Source: Methanobacteriota archaeon
Lineage (GTDB): Archaea; Methanobacteriota; Methanobacteria; Methanobacteriales; Methanobacteriaceae
Assembly (NCBI GenBank): GCA_023411115.1
Contig: JAEYPF010000019.1
Span: 1 to 64,000, forward strand
Reading direction: 5' to 3'
Length of the DNA: 64,000 nt
The notes under the pieces were generated by a model, which was given only the letters and a program-made list of their open reading frames with translations, had not been told where the DNA came from and ran no database searches. The position numbers were made by a program, and so were the translations under genes. This document shows, piece by piece, positions 45,889 through 54,494 of the stretch; position 1 is the first letter of the stretch, and every line of letters begins with the position of its first letter.

Positions 45889-46689
45889 ATGAAGAACCAA
45901 ATCGGACAATCTTTAAAGGCAATTCTACCAATAAGTGATAAAATCAAGCAGATTTTAGAGGCTTTTATAATCATTCTAATAATTTCTGACTTATTTCTGC
46001 TTATTCTAATGAGTTTTATTAATATGCCTCCCCAGACAGTTGGCATGATAGTTGACTTTGATCTTTTTGTCTGTATAGTGCTGTTTTTGGAGTTTATGTA
46101 TAAAATTCGAAATGAAGAAAGTAAACTTCGATATATACGTAAAAACTGGATTGATATAGTAGCAATGATACCTGTTGATTTCTTGATATTTATTTCAGCA
46201 GATTATTTAGGTTTTATAAGATTTGTGAGACTAATAAGACTTGCTAGAGTTTTCATACTCCTTAAAAAGGGCCAAAAGAATATTCTTGAGTTTTTAAGGA
46301 AAACTACGCTGGTTCACGGAGCGGTTATATTTTTATTCATTTTTGTGGCTGGAACCATTACTTTCTTCTTACTGGAACATGGTTCAAGCGACGTTAACAG
46401 TTATGATGACGCTTTATGGTATGTTATAGTTTCAATAACCACGGTAGGTTATGGAGATATAAGTCCAGACACTGTAGGGGGCAGAATAGTCGGTGCCATT
46501 ATAATGATTGCTGGAGTGTTCTTCATGAGTTTACTAACAGCTTCATTATCATCAATTATGATAGAAAAAGAATCTAAAGAAGAATCGGATAGAAATTTGG
46601 TCGAAATGAAGGTTCAAATGGAAAATATGCGTCAGGAAATGCTGTCAGAAATAAATGAATTAAAAGAAATAATTAAAAAAAGTAAATAA
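45889..46689 (+). CDS. Voltage-gated-type potassium channel
   Basis: 266 residues, six membrane segments: S1 to S4 (FIIILIISDLFLLILMSFI, FDLFVCIVLFLEFMY, WIDIVAMIPVDFLIF), an S4 with spaced arginines (GFIRFVRLIRLARVFILL), pore loop with filter TTVGYGD, and S6. Cytoplasmic C-terminal coiled coil (MENMRQEMLSEINELKEIIKK) probably for tetramer assembly. KvAP-like. No Shine-Dalgarno near the ATG, so possibly leaderless. Confidence 0.92.
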   Translation: MKNQIGQSLKAILPISDKIKQILEAFIIILIISDLFLLILMSFINMPPQTVGMIVDFDLFVCIVLFLEFMYKIRNEESKLRYIRKNWIDIVAMIPVDFLIFISADYLGFIRFVRLIRLARVFILLKKGQKNILEFLRKTTLVHGAVIFLFIFVAGTITFFLLEHGSSDVNSYDDALWYVIVSITTVGYGDISPDTVGGRIVGAIIMIAGVFFMSLLTASLSSIMIEKESKEESDRNLVEMKVQMENMRQEMLSEINELKEIIKKSK

Positions 46690-47355
46690 TTAGATTATAT
46701 CTAATAATGGAACTAAAAATCTTAATTTAGAATCATCTGGGGAATTATTTTCTTTAATGGGGTATGCACCGCTTAAGGAAGTGTACAATGCGTTGTAGGA
46801 TACACCTGTAGCTTGGTTTAAATCATTTTGAATTAAAGAATCATCTTTGCTTTTAATCCAGGTATTCCAGCTTTTTTCTCCATTTAAATCCCCGTTATAC
46901 ATGGTTGAATTTAAATCTCCTGTTACTTTAACTTCTTCAGGTTCCAGGAAACTAGCCTTTGCCTCATACAATATATGATTAGGTCCACTTATACAGGCTG
47001 TGTGGGGTGCCGAAAAACTATCTGTAATGTAGTGGGAAGCCACACCATAGCAGTAACTTGCATAGTAGTAATCACCATTTTTGTAGTGTTTTTGACCTTC
47101 ACTTAACCAATATGTGACCTTTTCGTAGCTATTTGGATAACTGTGGTATTTAAAATCGAAAAATGCAAAATCAGGGTCGTTGGATCCTTTTTTCATTACC
47201 TCTAAATTTAAATTTTTCTGCATTTCTGGGGGTAACGAATGATAGTTGCTTTCCACTATTTCTTGATGCGTGTTCCAGTTCCATGCTGAAACAGCGGACA
47301 TCTGTACCAGTGGTATTGTAATTAAAAGAACAGACATTATTATAACTTTGTTCAT
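46690..47355 (-). CDS. Secreted zinc-dependent phospholipase C-like protein
   Basis: 221 residues. Signal peptide (IIMSVLLITIPLVQMSAVSA) then Trp at the mature N-terminus (WNWNTHQEIVE), as in the Zn-dependent phospholipase C / S1-P1 nuclease fold where the mature Trp ligates zinc. Further ligand motifs: KGSNDPDFAFFDFKYHSYP and ASHYITDSFSAPHT. Substrate uncertain. AGTGA precedes the ATG. Its stop abuts that of the convergent K+ channel. Confidence 0.8.
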   Translation of the reverse strand: MNKVIIMSVLLITIPLVQMSAVSAWNWNTHQEIVESNYHSLPPEMQKNLNLEVMKKGSNDPDFAFFDFKYHSYPNSYEKVTYWLSEGQKHYKNGDYYYASYCYGVASHYITDSFSAPHTACISGPNHILYEAKASFLEPEEVKVTGDLNSTMYNGDLNGEKSWNTWIKSKDDSLIQNDLNQATGVSYNALYTSLSGAYPIKENNSPDDSKLRFLVPLLDII

Positions 47356-47512
47356 AATTTCACTGTATTTTTTCTATTTTTATCTAATTCCTTTGTGATT
47401 GTTAGGTTATTATCTTATCATTACTTAAACTTACTGGTTAATTAAGCTTAAGTTGAACTTGATTTATTGTAATTTAAAATGATCTGAATTTTAATATAAA
47501 AAAGTTTAAATA

Positions 47513-47534
47513 ACAATCGTTATATAACAATTGT
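47513..47534 (+). promoter_or_regulatory. Operator-like palindrome over a TATA box
   Basis: 22 bases with 20 matching on reverse complement: ACAATCGTTATATAACAATTGT cut as arms ACAAT.../...ATTGT around TTATATAA (47519-47526), which is itself the likely TATA box. Transcription would start near 47549, about 20 bases before the ATG at 47570. A repressor binding here would block promoter recognition. Confidence 0.55.
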
Positions 47535-47569
47535 AATATAATGTTAAAATTATTTTTGAAGTGAATTTT

Positions 47570-48907
47570 ATGACTTATGACGTTATAGTAATAGGAACTG
47601 GCGCTGGAGGCGCAACAGCGGCAAGAGAAATTTCCAAAAAAGGACTTAAAGTCCTGATTTTGGAAAAAGGAAAACACCATAAAACTGGTACATCTGTGAA
47701 TTATCTTAAAAATATCCATATGGATTTAAAGGCAAATTTAACCAATGAAGATAGGAATAAATACGATTTTCTGGTATTTCCTCCAGAATTATTGTATATA
47801 GAAGATGTAGGGGGTACAACTCCAGTTTCCCTTGCAAATGCATGTTATGCATGCAGTACTTGTTACTCCAACTCAGCTATAACTCAATTTAAAATCCATG
47901 ACCTTGATCTATTTAAGGAACTTATAGATGCGAGTGCAGATTTAAAAGTTAGCCCATTCCCAGCTAATTTAATGGGGCCTGCAACACGTAAAATAATAGA
48001 TGCCGGAGAAAGTCTCGGCTATTTCATGGAGCCTATGCCCAAATTCATAGATTTTTCTAAATGTGATAATTGTGGGCTGTGTATTTGTGGATGTATTAAG
48101 GGCGCAAAATGGGATGCAACTAATTTTGTCAATGAAGCCCTGGCCAATGGAGCAACACTCATCTCAGATTGTGAAGCTACAAAAATTATTCATGATGGTG
48201 GAAAAGTTACAGGGGTTGAATGTAAATTTGGAGATAAAACAAAAACATTTGAAGCAAAAAAGGTTGTACTTGCTGCAGGGGCTTTAAACACCCCTGTAAT
48301 TTTAAGAAACTCAGGAATTGAGGAAAATATTGGTGAAGGATTATTCTGTGACCTTTTTATAACTGTTGGGGGATTTTTAAAAGGTGCAGGACTCAACAAA
48401 GAGATTCCAATGGGGGTTAAATCAGAATTTGGCCCATATTTCTTATCTCCACATTATGCAAGTCAACTTACATCTCTTCTGGAAAAAAAAGGATTTAATG
48501 CTGGTCCTGAAGACGTAATGGGTATAATGGTTAAAATAGCCGATGAAGCTAATGGACGAATTAATCCAGATAAATCCATTGAAAAGCCCCTTACCCAGAG
48601 GGACCTTGATCTTTTAAAAGAAGGATATGAAAAAAGTGTAGAAGTTCTGGTTGAAGCGGGTGTAGATCCATCATCAGTAGTTTCAACGTCAATAAGAGGG
48701 GCACATCCTGGGGGAACAGCTGCAATAGGTAAGGTGGTTGATAATAACTTTGAAACTCAGATTAAGGGACTTTTTATTGCAGATACCAGTGTGATCCCGC
48801 AGGCACCAGGCAGACCTCCAATATTAACAATAACTGCCCTGGCTAAACGGTTATCTAAAATCGTTGAAAAAAGAACAAATATGGAGAATAAGTCAATAAC
48901 AGCTTAA
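47570..48907 (+). CDS. GMC-type FAD oxidoreductase with Fe-S-like cysteines
   Basis: 445 residues. FAD-binding DVIVIGTGAGGATAAREISK, then GGTTPVSLANACYACSTCYSN, a ferredoxin-like CDNCGLCICGCIKGAKWD (about residue 165-180), GALNTPVILRNSG and a C-terminal GMC block ADTSVIPQAPGRPPILTITALA with GAHPGGTAAIG. The cysteine motif suggests a [4Fe-4S] cluster, not standard in GMC enzymes. Substrate unknown. ATG 47570 follows AAGTGA by five bases; a GTG at 47561 is in that site. Confidence 0.78.
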   Translation: MTYDVIVIGTGAGGATAAREISKKGLKVLILEKGKHHKTGTSVNYLKNIHMDLKANLTNEDRNKYDFLVFPPELLYIEDVGGTTPVSLANACYACSTCYSNSAITQFKIHDLDLFKELIDASADLKVSPFPANLMGPATRKIIDAGESLGYFMEPMPKFIDFSKCDNCGLCICGCIKGAKWDATNFVNEALANGATLISDCEATKIIHDGGKVTGVECKFGDKTKTFEAKKVVLAAGALNTPVILRNSGIEENIGEGLFCDLFITVGGFLKGAGLNKEIPMGVKSEFGPYFLSPHYASQLTSLLEKKGFNAGPEDVMGIMVKIADEANGRINPDKSIEKPLTQRDLDLLKEGYEKSVEVLVEAGVDPSSVVSTSIRGAHPGGTAAIGKVVDNNFETQIKGLFIADTSVIPQAPGRPPILTITALAKRLSKIVEKRTNMENKSITA

Positions 48908-48950
48908 TTTTATCAAAATAATCTAATCAAGTTTAAACTGGTGAAATAAC

Positions 48951-49967
48951 ATGGAAAACAGGTATTCGCGACAGGAAATATTACAGAATATTGGAGAAGA
49001 AGGTCAAAAAAGGCTTTCAAAAAGTCATGTTCTTATAGTTGGGTGTGGGGCGCTTGGAACAGCAGCAGCCAATAACCTTACACGCGCTGGAATCGGTAAA
49101 ATATCAATACTGGATAGAGACTTTGTTGAACTTAATAATTTACAGAGACAGATGCTCTTTGATGAAAACGATGTTGGAGAGCCAAAGGCCATTGCAGCAA
49201 CTAAAAAACTTAAATTAATTAACTCTGCCATAGAAGTTGAACCTATTGTAAAGGATTTAAACCACACTAATGTGGAAGAAATTATAAAAGATATTGATCT
49301 TGTCCTTGATGGGACAGACAACATTCAAACAAGGATGCTAATAAACGATGTATGTGTTAGAGAAGGAATTCCATGGATATACACCGGCGCAATTGGGACA
49401 TCTGGGATGACAATGAACATTTTACCGGATGCTGCATGTATAAGGTGTCTTTATCCAAGCATTCCAAAACCGGGTTCACTCCCAACCTGCGACACAATGG
49501 GAGTTTTAAACACTATAACTGTAATTATGGGGTCAATGGCAAGTACGGAAACTATACGAATACTTCTTGGTGAAGCGAAGCCTCAAAATGAACATGACAG
49601 CAGGCTCATAATCTATGATGCGTGGAACCATTCATTTGATGATATACGGGTCAGGAAAAATGATGGATGTCGGTGCTGTTCACTTGGAGAATACGATTAT
49701 TTGAATGCTGAAGATAGGGAAGTTATTACTTCACTTTGTGGCCGAAATGCAATCCAAATAACGCCTGCAGATACAAAAGAAATTAATTTAAGGGAACTTG
49801 CATCTAAATTAGAACATTTAGGCAGTATTAAATGCGCCGATTTCATCCTGCTTTTTAAGACAGAAAAGCATGAAATATCCGTATTTCGGGATGGAAGGGC
49901 AATAATTAAGGGAACTAGCGACGAAAAGGTTGCAAGATCAGTTTATGCTAGATATATTGGTACTTAA
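48951..49967 (+). CDS. E1-like adenylyltransferase (ThiF/MoeB/HesA family)
   Basis: 338 residues. Begins ENRYSRQEILQNIGEEGQ; nucleotide loop VLIVGCGALGTAAANNL; LDRDFVELNNLQRQMLF; Asp in LVLDGTDNIQTR; a C-x-x-C pair with AACIRCLYPS ... CRCCS; and the putative catalytic Cys in PGSLPTCDTMGVL. The family activates C-terminal glycine of a ubiquitin-like sulfur carrier. The C-terminal extension could be a carrier-binding domain. GGTGA six bases before ATG; 43 bases after the GMC gene. The partner carrier is not in view. Confidence 0.9.
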   Translation: MENRYSRQEILQNIGEEGQKRLSKSHVLIVGCGALGTAAANNLTRAGIGKISILDRDFVELNNLQRQMLFDENDVGEPKAIAATKKLKLINSAIEVEPIVKDLNHTNVEEIIKDIDLVLDGTDNIQTRMLINDVCVREGIPWIYTGAIGTSGMTMNILPDAACIRCLYPSIPKPGSLPTCDTMGVLNTITVIMGSMASTETIRILLGEAKPQNEHDSRLIIYDAWNHSFDDIRVRKNDGCRCCSLGEYDYLNAEDREVITSLCGRNAIQITPADTKEINLRELASKLEHLGSIKCADFILLFKTEKHEISVFRDGRAIIKGTSDEKVARSVYARYIGT

Positions 49968-50413
49968 CTTTTTCGAATGTTAAACTGGGAATTTACAGAC
50001 ATATTATTTTTTTTACTACATTTAGAAAATACAGTAAGATTGTGTCGGTACATTTTTCTAACAATAAAGTATATTATGATATTCAGACATAATATACAAA
50101 CAAAAATTGAAGTATTGAACTGGTATATTCGATACAATCTAATCCAGAAAAATTCACATTATATTGGATATAATAATTTAAAATTAATAGAAACTAAAAA
50201 TAGGGAAAATACTTAGGGCGGACCAGTCATTGTAAATCATATATTTTTATTCAACGGCCATTTGCAGTGATAAATACCGTAAAATTGCAAAATACAATAA
50301 ATTGAAAAGTATCATGAACATAGTATATATAACCTTGAAGCACAATTATAGATACTATAACCATAATTTATTTTTTAAACTAATAACTTAACGTATAATA
50401 TGGGGTAATCAAC
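49968..50413. other. Intergenic region upstream of the hdr cluster
   Basis: About 445 bases. A short AT-rich frame (49977-50216) has no ribosome-binding site or recognisable sequence and is not called. Possible hdr promoter TATA boxes are GTATATATAACC (near 50322) and TATAATAT (near 50395). No structured RNA recognised. Confidence 0.45.
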
Positions 50414-51019
50414 ATGAATACTCTCAAAATAAATGAAAACAGCTTTGAACTCGCAGAAGACGTGATCAAAGATTTAAAGGCATCAAAGGACCTTGGAATC
50501 CTTAAATGCATTCAGTGTGGGATGTGTACATCTGTATGCCCTGCAGCAAGACATACTGATTATGATCCAAGAGAAATAGTAAAGATGGTGCTCGATAAAG
50601 ATGAAAGTTTAATTGACTCCGATATATTATGGAATTGTTTTTACTGCTACACCTGCCACAGCGTATGCCCTGTAAATAACAGTGCATGTGAGATAAATCA
50701 AATTTTAAGGCAAAAAGCAATTAATAATGGAAAAGGAATGCAAAATATAGCTCCCTTTTCAGCATATGGTGAAAGTTTCCTGGAATTTGGACTGGGATCC
50801 ATTCCTGCAGATTTCTTCGATGACCTTATAAAAGATTTTGGAAAAGAATGGCTGGAATTGAAAATTAATCTGGAAGATATAAGGGAAGATTTAGATCTTG
50901 GCCCAATGTTTTTACCAGAAAAGGATGTAGAAGATATAAACAAAATCTTAGAAAAAACAGGGTTTAAAAACCGGCTGAATAAAATAAGGCGGTGTAAAGA
51001 TGAAAAAAATACCAGATAA
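50414..51019 (+). CDS. hdrC: Heterodisulfide reductase subunit C-like protein
   Basis: 201 residues. Two [4Fe-4S] motifs, KCIQCGMCTSVCPAARHTDYDPREI and CFYCYTCHSVCPVNNSACEI, as in soluble HdrC. It passes electrons from HdrA to HdrB. GGGGT precedes the ATG. It overlaps hdrB by 20 bases. The order C-B-A with a fused HdrA marks this as a second, HdrA2B2C2-like set rather than the canonical hdrBC pair of Methanobacteriales (inference). Confidence 0.9.
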   Translation: MNTLKINENSFELAEDVIKDLKASKDLGILKCIQCGMCTSVCPAARHTDYDPREIVKMVLDKDESLIDSDILWNCFYCYTCHSVCPVNNSACEINQILRQKAINNGKGMQNIAPFSAYGESFLEFGLGSIPADFFDDLIKDFGKEWLELKINLEDIREDLDLGPMFLPEKDVEDINKILEKTGFKNRLNKIRRCKDEKNTR

Positions 51020-51944
51020 GGAAATTTTACTCTTTAAAAGCTGCCTTGTAAACGTTGAATATCCCGGCGTAGAATCATCTACAAAATATTTATTTGACAA
51101 GTTGGGGATTGAATATATTGTCAGCGAAAGGCAGTCCTGCTGTACAGGTTTAGGGCATTATGCCGACTTATTTGATCAATTTTCAACCACTGCACTTGCA
51201 GCAAGGAATTTTGGAATTGCAAGGGAGGAAAAACATCAAAATATAGCAACGCTTTGTGCCACATGCTATGCAATACTTAAAAAATCATGCAACATCTTAA
51301 ATGAAAAGGATGATGTGAGGGAGAAAGTAAATAAAATTTTCGATAGTTCGGGACTCTCTGATTTGAAGTACAATGCAGATGACATGGACTCAAGAAATAA
51401 CATTTTCCATGCAGTGGAAATCTTATATAATAAAGCAGATGAAATTAAAGACCTTGTAGAGGTAGATTTATCTGAATTTAAAGTAGCAGCACACCATGCA
51501 TGCCACTACTGTAAAGTACATCATAAAGACACAATTGGAAATGCAAGAAACCCTATGGTAATAGAAACACTTGCGAAAGCATGCGGAGTGGAAACCGTTG
51601 ACTGGTACGACCGTAAGACTAATACATGCGGTAACGGCTTTAGGCAGCGTTACATGAACAAAGACCTGTCATTTTCTGTAACCACTGAAAAGCTCATGAG
51701 CTTAAATGAGAATGATGTAGATATCCTGCTTCATATGTGTCCAAACTGCCAGATGCAGTTTGACAGGAACCAAGAATCCATTGGAAAGTCACTAGGAATT
51801 GATTTTAACATAGTATGCCTTAACATTTCTCAATTTGTGGCACTTGCCCTTGGAGCTGACCCTTATAATGTACTGGGAGTTCAAACACACGCAGTTCCCG
51901 TAGATCCAATTATAAAAAAGATAAAACAGATCAACACCTGTTAG
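51000..51944 (+). CDS. hdrB: Heterodisulfide reductase subunit B-like protein
   Basis: 314 residues. The first CCG motif is intact: C15, then 31 residues, CC, then 37 residues, CATC. The second has CHYCKVHH, then TCGNGF where canonical HdrB has CCGxG, then MCPNC, so one of the five cluster ligands is replaced by Thr. HdrB normally carries two non-cubane [4Fe-4S] clusters that split CoM-S-S-CoB. The second cluster here may be absent or altered. Start overlaps hdrC. Confidence 0.88.
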   Translation: MKKIPDKEILLFKSCLVNVEYPGVESSTKYLFDKLGIEYIVSERQSCCTGLGHYADLFDQFSTTALAARNFGIAREEKHQNIATLCATCYAILKKSCNILNEKDDVREKVNKIFDSSGLSDLKYNADDMDSRNNIFHAVEILYNKADEIKDLVEVDLSEFKVAAHHACHYCKVHHKDTIGNARNPMVIETLAKACGVETVDWYDRKTNTCGNGFRQRYMNKDLSFSVTTEKLMSLNENDVDILLHMCPNCQMQFDRNQESIGKSLGIDFNIVCLNISQFVALALGADPYNVLGVQTHAVPVDPIIKKIKQINTC

Positions 51945-51954
51945 AGGTAAGACC

Positions 51955-54339
51955 GTGAATAACATTAACAATCATCACTTTTCAAGATACGCTCCCAAAA
52001 GCAGTATAGACATAGGTGTTTTTTTATGTCGTTGCGGGGGCAATATTTCAGATACTGTAGACATCGAAAAACTGGCTGATTCAATCGATGCTAAAGTAGT
52101 GAAGGATTTTGAAAATTTATGCTCAATAAAATGCCAGAAAAATATCAGAGATATTATACTGGAAGAAGAGCTAGACCGAGTAGTAATTGCAGCCTGTTCA
52201 CCAATTACCCATGAAAAAACATTTAGAAATCATGTAGCCCCACTAAATCCATATCTTTTAGAGATTGCCAATATTAGGGAGCAGTGCTCATGGGTACATT
52301 CTGATAAAGATAGGGCAACCGATAAAGCTATATCAATTACAAATGCAGCTGTTGAAAGGGTTAAATATGCCCAGCCTCTGGATACCATAGTCCGAAAAAC
52401 AGAAAAAACCGCAGCTGTAATAGGTGGAGGAATATCTGGAATAACTGCTGCACTTTCACTTGCAAAACAGGGTGTTAAAGTACATTTAATTGAAGAAAAG
52501 CCCACTGTTGGGGGAAACATGATAAAAATAGGTAAGGTATTCTCCCCAGAAAAGCTTGCAGAAGAATGTTCATTATGTCTCTTCAACCCTCTGATAAACG
52601 AGGTTGTACAGCATAAAAATGTTGATATAATTACCAATGCAAACCTTAAATCATCTGAAAGGAAAGCTGGAAACTTCAATTTGCTTGTCGAGCGAAGGGC
52701 AAGATACGTTGATGAAGAAAAATGTATGGCATGTGGGAACTGTGCTGAGGTCTGCCCTGTTTCAGTTCCAAATGAATGGAATGAGAATTTGATGATGAGA
52801 AAGGCCATATATAAACCGTTCCCTCAATCAGTTCCTGATGTTTATTCAATAGATGATAAACATTGTATTAAGTGTGGTAAATGTGAAAAAGTCTGTAAAA
52901 TGAAGGCAATTGACCTTTCCATGAAGGGAGAAGTTATGCCTCTAAATGTTGGTTCCATAATTATGGCAACAGGCCATAAAGGATTTGACCTTAAAAAGCG
53001 TCCTGAATATGGATATGAAAGATACGAGGATGTAATAACTCAAATGGAGCTTGCAAGGATAATGGGGGTAAATGGGCCAACTGATGGTAAACTCCTCAGA
53101 CCTTCAAACAGCAAAATCCCGAGAAGGGTTGTAATGGTTCAGTGTGCAGGTTCAAGGGATGAAAAACCTGAAGGAAAGAGGTACTGCTCAAAAGTTTGCT
53201 GTATGGTCGCATTAAAGCATGCAAGCTTTATAAAGCACTATTATCCCGACACAGAGATAGTCATATGTTATACTGACATGAGAACCCCTGGAATGTATGA
53301 AAACTACTTCAGACATGTACAAACAAAGGGAATTAAATTAATAAGGGGAAGGCCTGGAGATATAACCAAAAAAGGAGAAAATATTGTTGTTAGGGTAGAA
53401 GATACTCTCCGAAGAGAACCTATAGAAATAGAAACTGATATGGTTGTATTATCTGAGGCAATGGAACCATCTGAAGGAACGTTAAAGGTTGCAGAAACAC
53501 TGAATGTAGGGCTTACAGAAGACTTATTTGTAAAAGAGAAGCATTCAAAGATTAAACCTGTAGCTACAGATATAGAAGGAATATATGTTTGTGGAACTGC
53601 ACAAGGCCCAAAAGACATTACTGAAAGCGTTTCCCAGGCAAATGCGGCAGCTTCTAAAGTTTCAGAAATGATAAACGGCGGACTGGAGATAGAACCAACA
53701 ATTGCAGTTATTGACGACCGGGAATGTGATATGTGCGGGGAATGTATAGCTGCCTGTAAATATAAGGCTATTTATACACATAACGAACGTATATCAGTTG
53801 ACCCTGTAGCCTGTAATGGATGCGGTATATGTATTTCTAAGTGTGAGAACAACGCAATTGAAGTAATGGGTCAGACTGATGCTCAGATTTACGCCCTGAT
53901 TTCAGGTATGCTGAAGGACAGAAAAGAAGGTGAAAGGAGAATCCTTGCATTCGTTGACTATATAGGTTACGTTGCAGCGGACAACATTGGAATAAATAGA
54001 ATATCCTATCCAGACTCTGTCAGGGTCATAAGAATCCCGTCAATTAACCGGTTAATGCCAAAGCATATTTTATATGCTTTTGAAAACGGTGCAGATGGAA
54101 TATTTTTAGGTGAGTATCCTGACGCTATTATGTACCCTGCTATTCAGGAGAAAGTCAACGAGTTCAGGTCCGCACTTATAAAAAACAGTATAGATACTGA
54201 CAGGTTGATGTATTATAAAGTGTATGCTCCTTACTTTAGGGGGTTAGCCAATAAACTCACAGAATTTGATAAACAGGTTAGTAAGGCTCTTGATAAGCTT
54301 GAAGCTGTTTTATACAAGGCTTCATCTAAGGATTTATGA
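51955..54339 (+). CDS. hdrA: HdrA fused to a cysteine-free MvhD/FlpD domain
   Basis: 794 residues against roughly 650 for ordinary HdrA. Order: N-terminal CRCGGN domain, FAD loop AAVIGGGISGITAALSLAK (near 155), ferredoxin insert (KCMACGNCAEVCP; HCIKCGKCEKVC), a CSKVCC motif, C-terminal ferredoxin (ECDMCGECIAACK; CNGCGICISKC), then from about residue 655 an MvhD/FlpD-like domain (RILAFVDYIGYVAAD, RVIRIPSINR, GADGIFLGEYPDAIMY). The cysteines of MvhD (CNWC, CSGR, GCHxGDC) are all replaced. GTG start with GAGGT upstream. Electron bifurcation role likely; donor unknown. Confidence 0.92.
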   Translation: MNNINNHHFSRYAPKSSIDIGVFLCRCGGNISDTVDIEKLADSIDAKVVKDFENLCSIKCQKNIRDIILEEELDRVVIAACSPITHEKTFRNHVAPLNPYLLEIANIREQCSWVHSDKDRATDKAISITNAAVERVKYAQPLDTIVRKTEKTAAVIGGGISGITAALSLAKQGVKVHLIEEKPTVGGNMIKIGKVFSPEKLAEECSLCLFNPLINEVVQHKNVDIITNANLKSSERKAGNFNLLVERRARYVDEEKCMACGNCAEVCPVSVPNEWNENLMMRKAIYKPFPQSVPDVYSIDDKHCIKCGKCEKVCKMKAIDLSMKGEVMPLNVGSIIMATGHKGFDLKKRPEYGYERYEDVITQMELARIMGVNGPTDGKLLRPSNSKIPRRVVMVQCAGSRDEKPEGKRYCSKVCCMVALKHASFIKHYYPDTEIVICYTDMRTPGMYENYFRHVQTKGIKLIRGRPGDITKKGENIVVRVEDTLRREPIEIETDMVVLSEAMEPSEGTLKVAETLNVGLTEDLFVKEKHSKIKPVATDIEGIYVCGTAQGPKDITESVSQANAAASKVSEMINGGLEIEPTIAVIDDRECDMCGECIAACKYKAIYTHNERISVDPVACNGCGICISKCENNAIEVMGQTDAQIYALISGMLKDRKEGERRILAFVDYIGYVAADNIGINRISYPDSVRVIRIPSINRLMPKHILYAFENGADGIFLGEYPDAIMYPAIQEKVNEFRSALIKNSIDTDRLMYYKVYAPYFRGLANKLTEFDKQVSKALDKLEAVLYKASSKDL

Positions 54340-54494
54340 TATTGTCCTGGTTTGAAGTTATATTTTTAATTTTTAGTATTAAAGCGCTATTTTTTTGACT
54401 AAAACAGGATATAGAAGCTTCATTTTCAATTAAATCTTATATTTTATTTAAAATTCAACAAATTAATATCTAATTATCTACAGATATTAAAATA

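Noticed and set aside
49977..50216. Open frame of 79 codons upstream of the hdr cluster
   Set aside because: Composition is that of random AT-rich sequence, no ribosome-binding site, no recognisable motif, and it overlaps the probable promoter region.
51955..54339. Possible selenocysteine (TGA) codons in HdrA
   Set aside because: The frame is continuous without internal TGA; cluster cysteines in the main HdrA part are ordinary codons.
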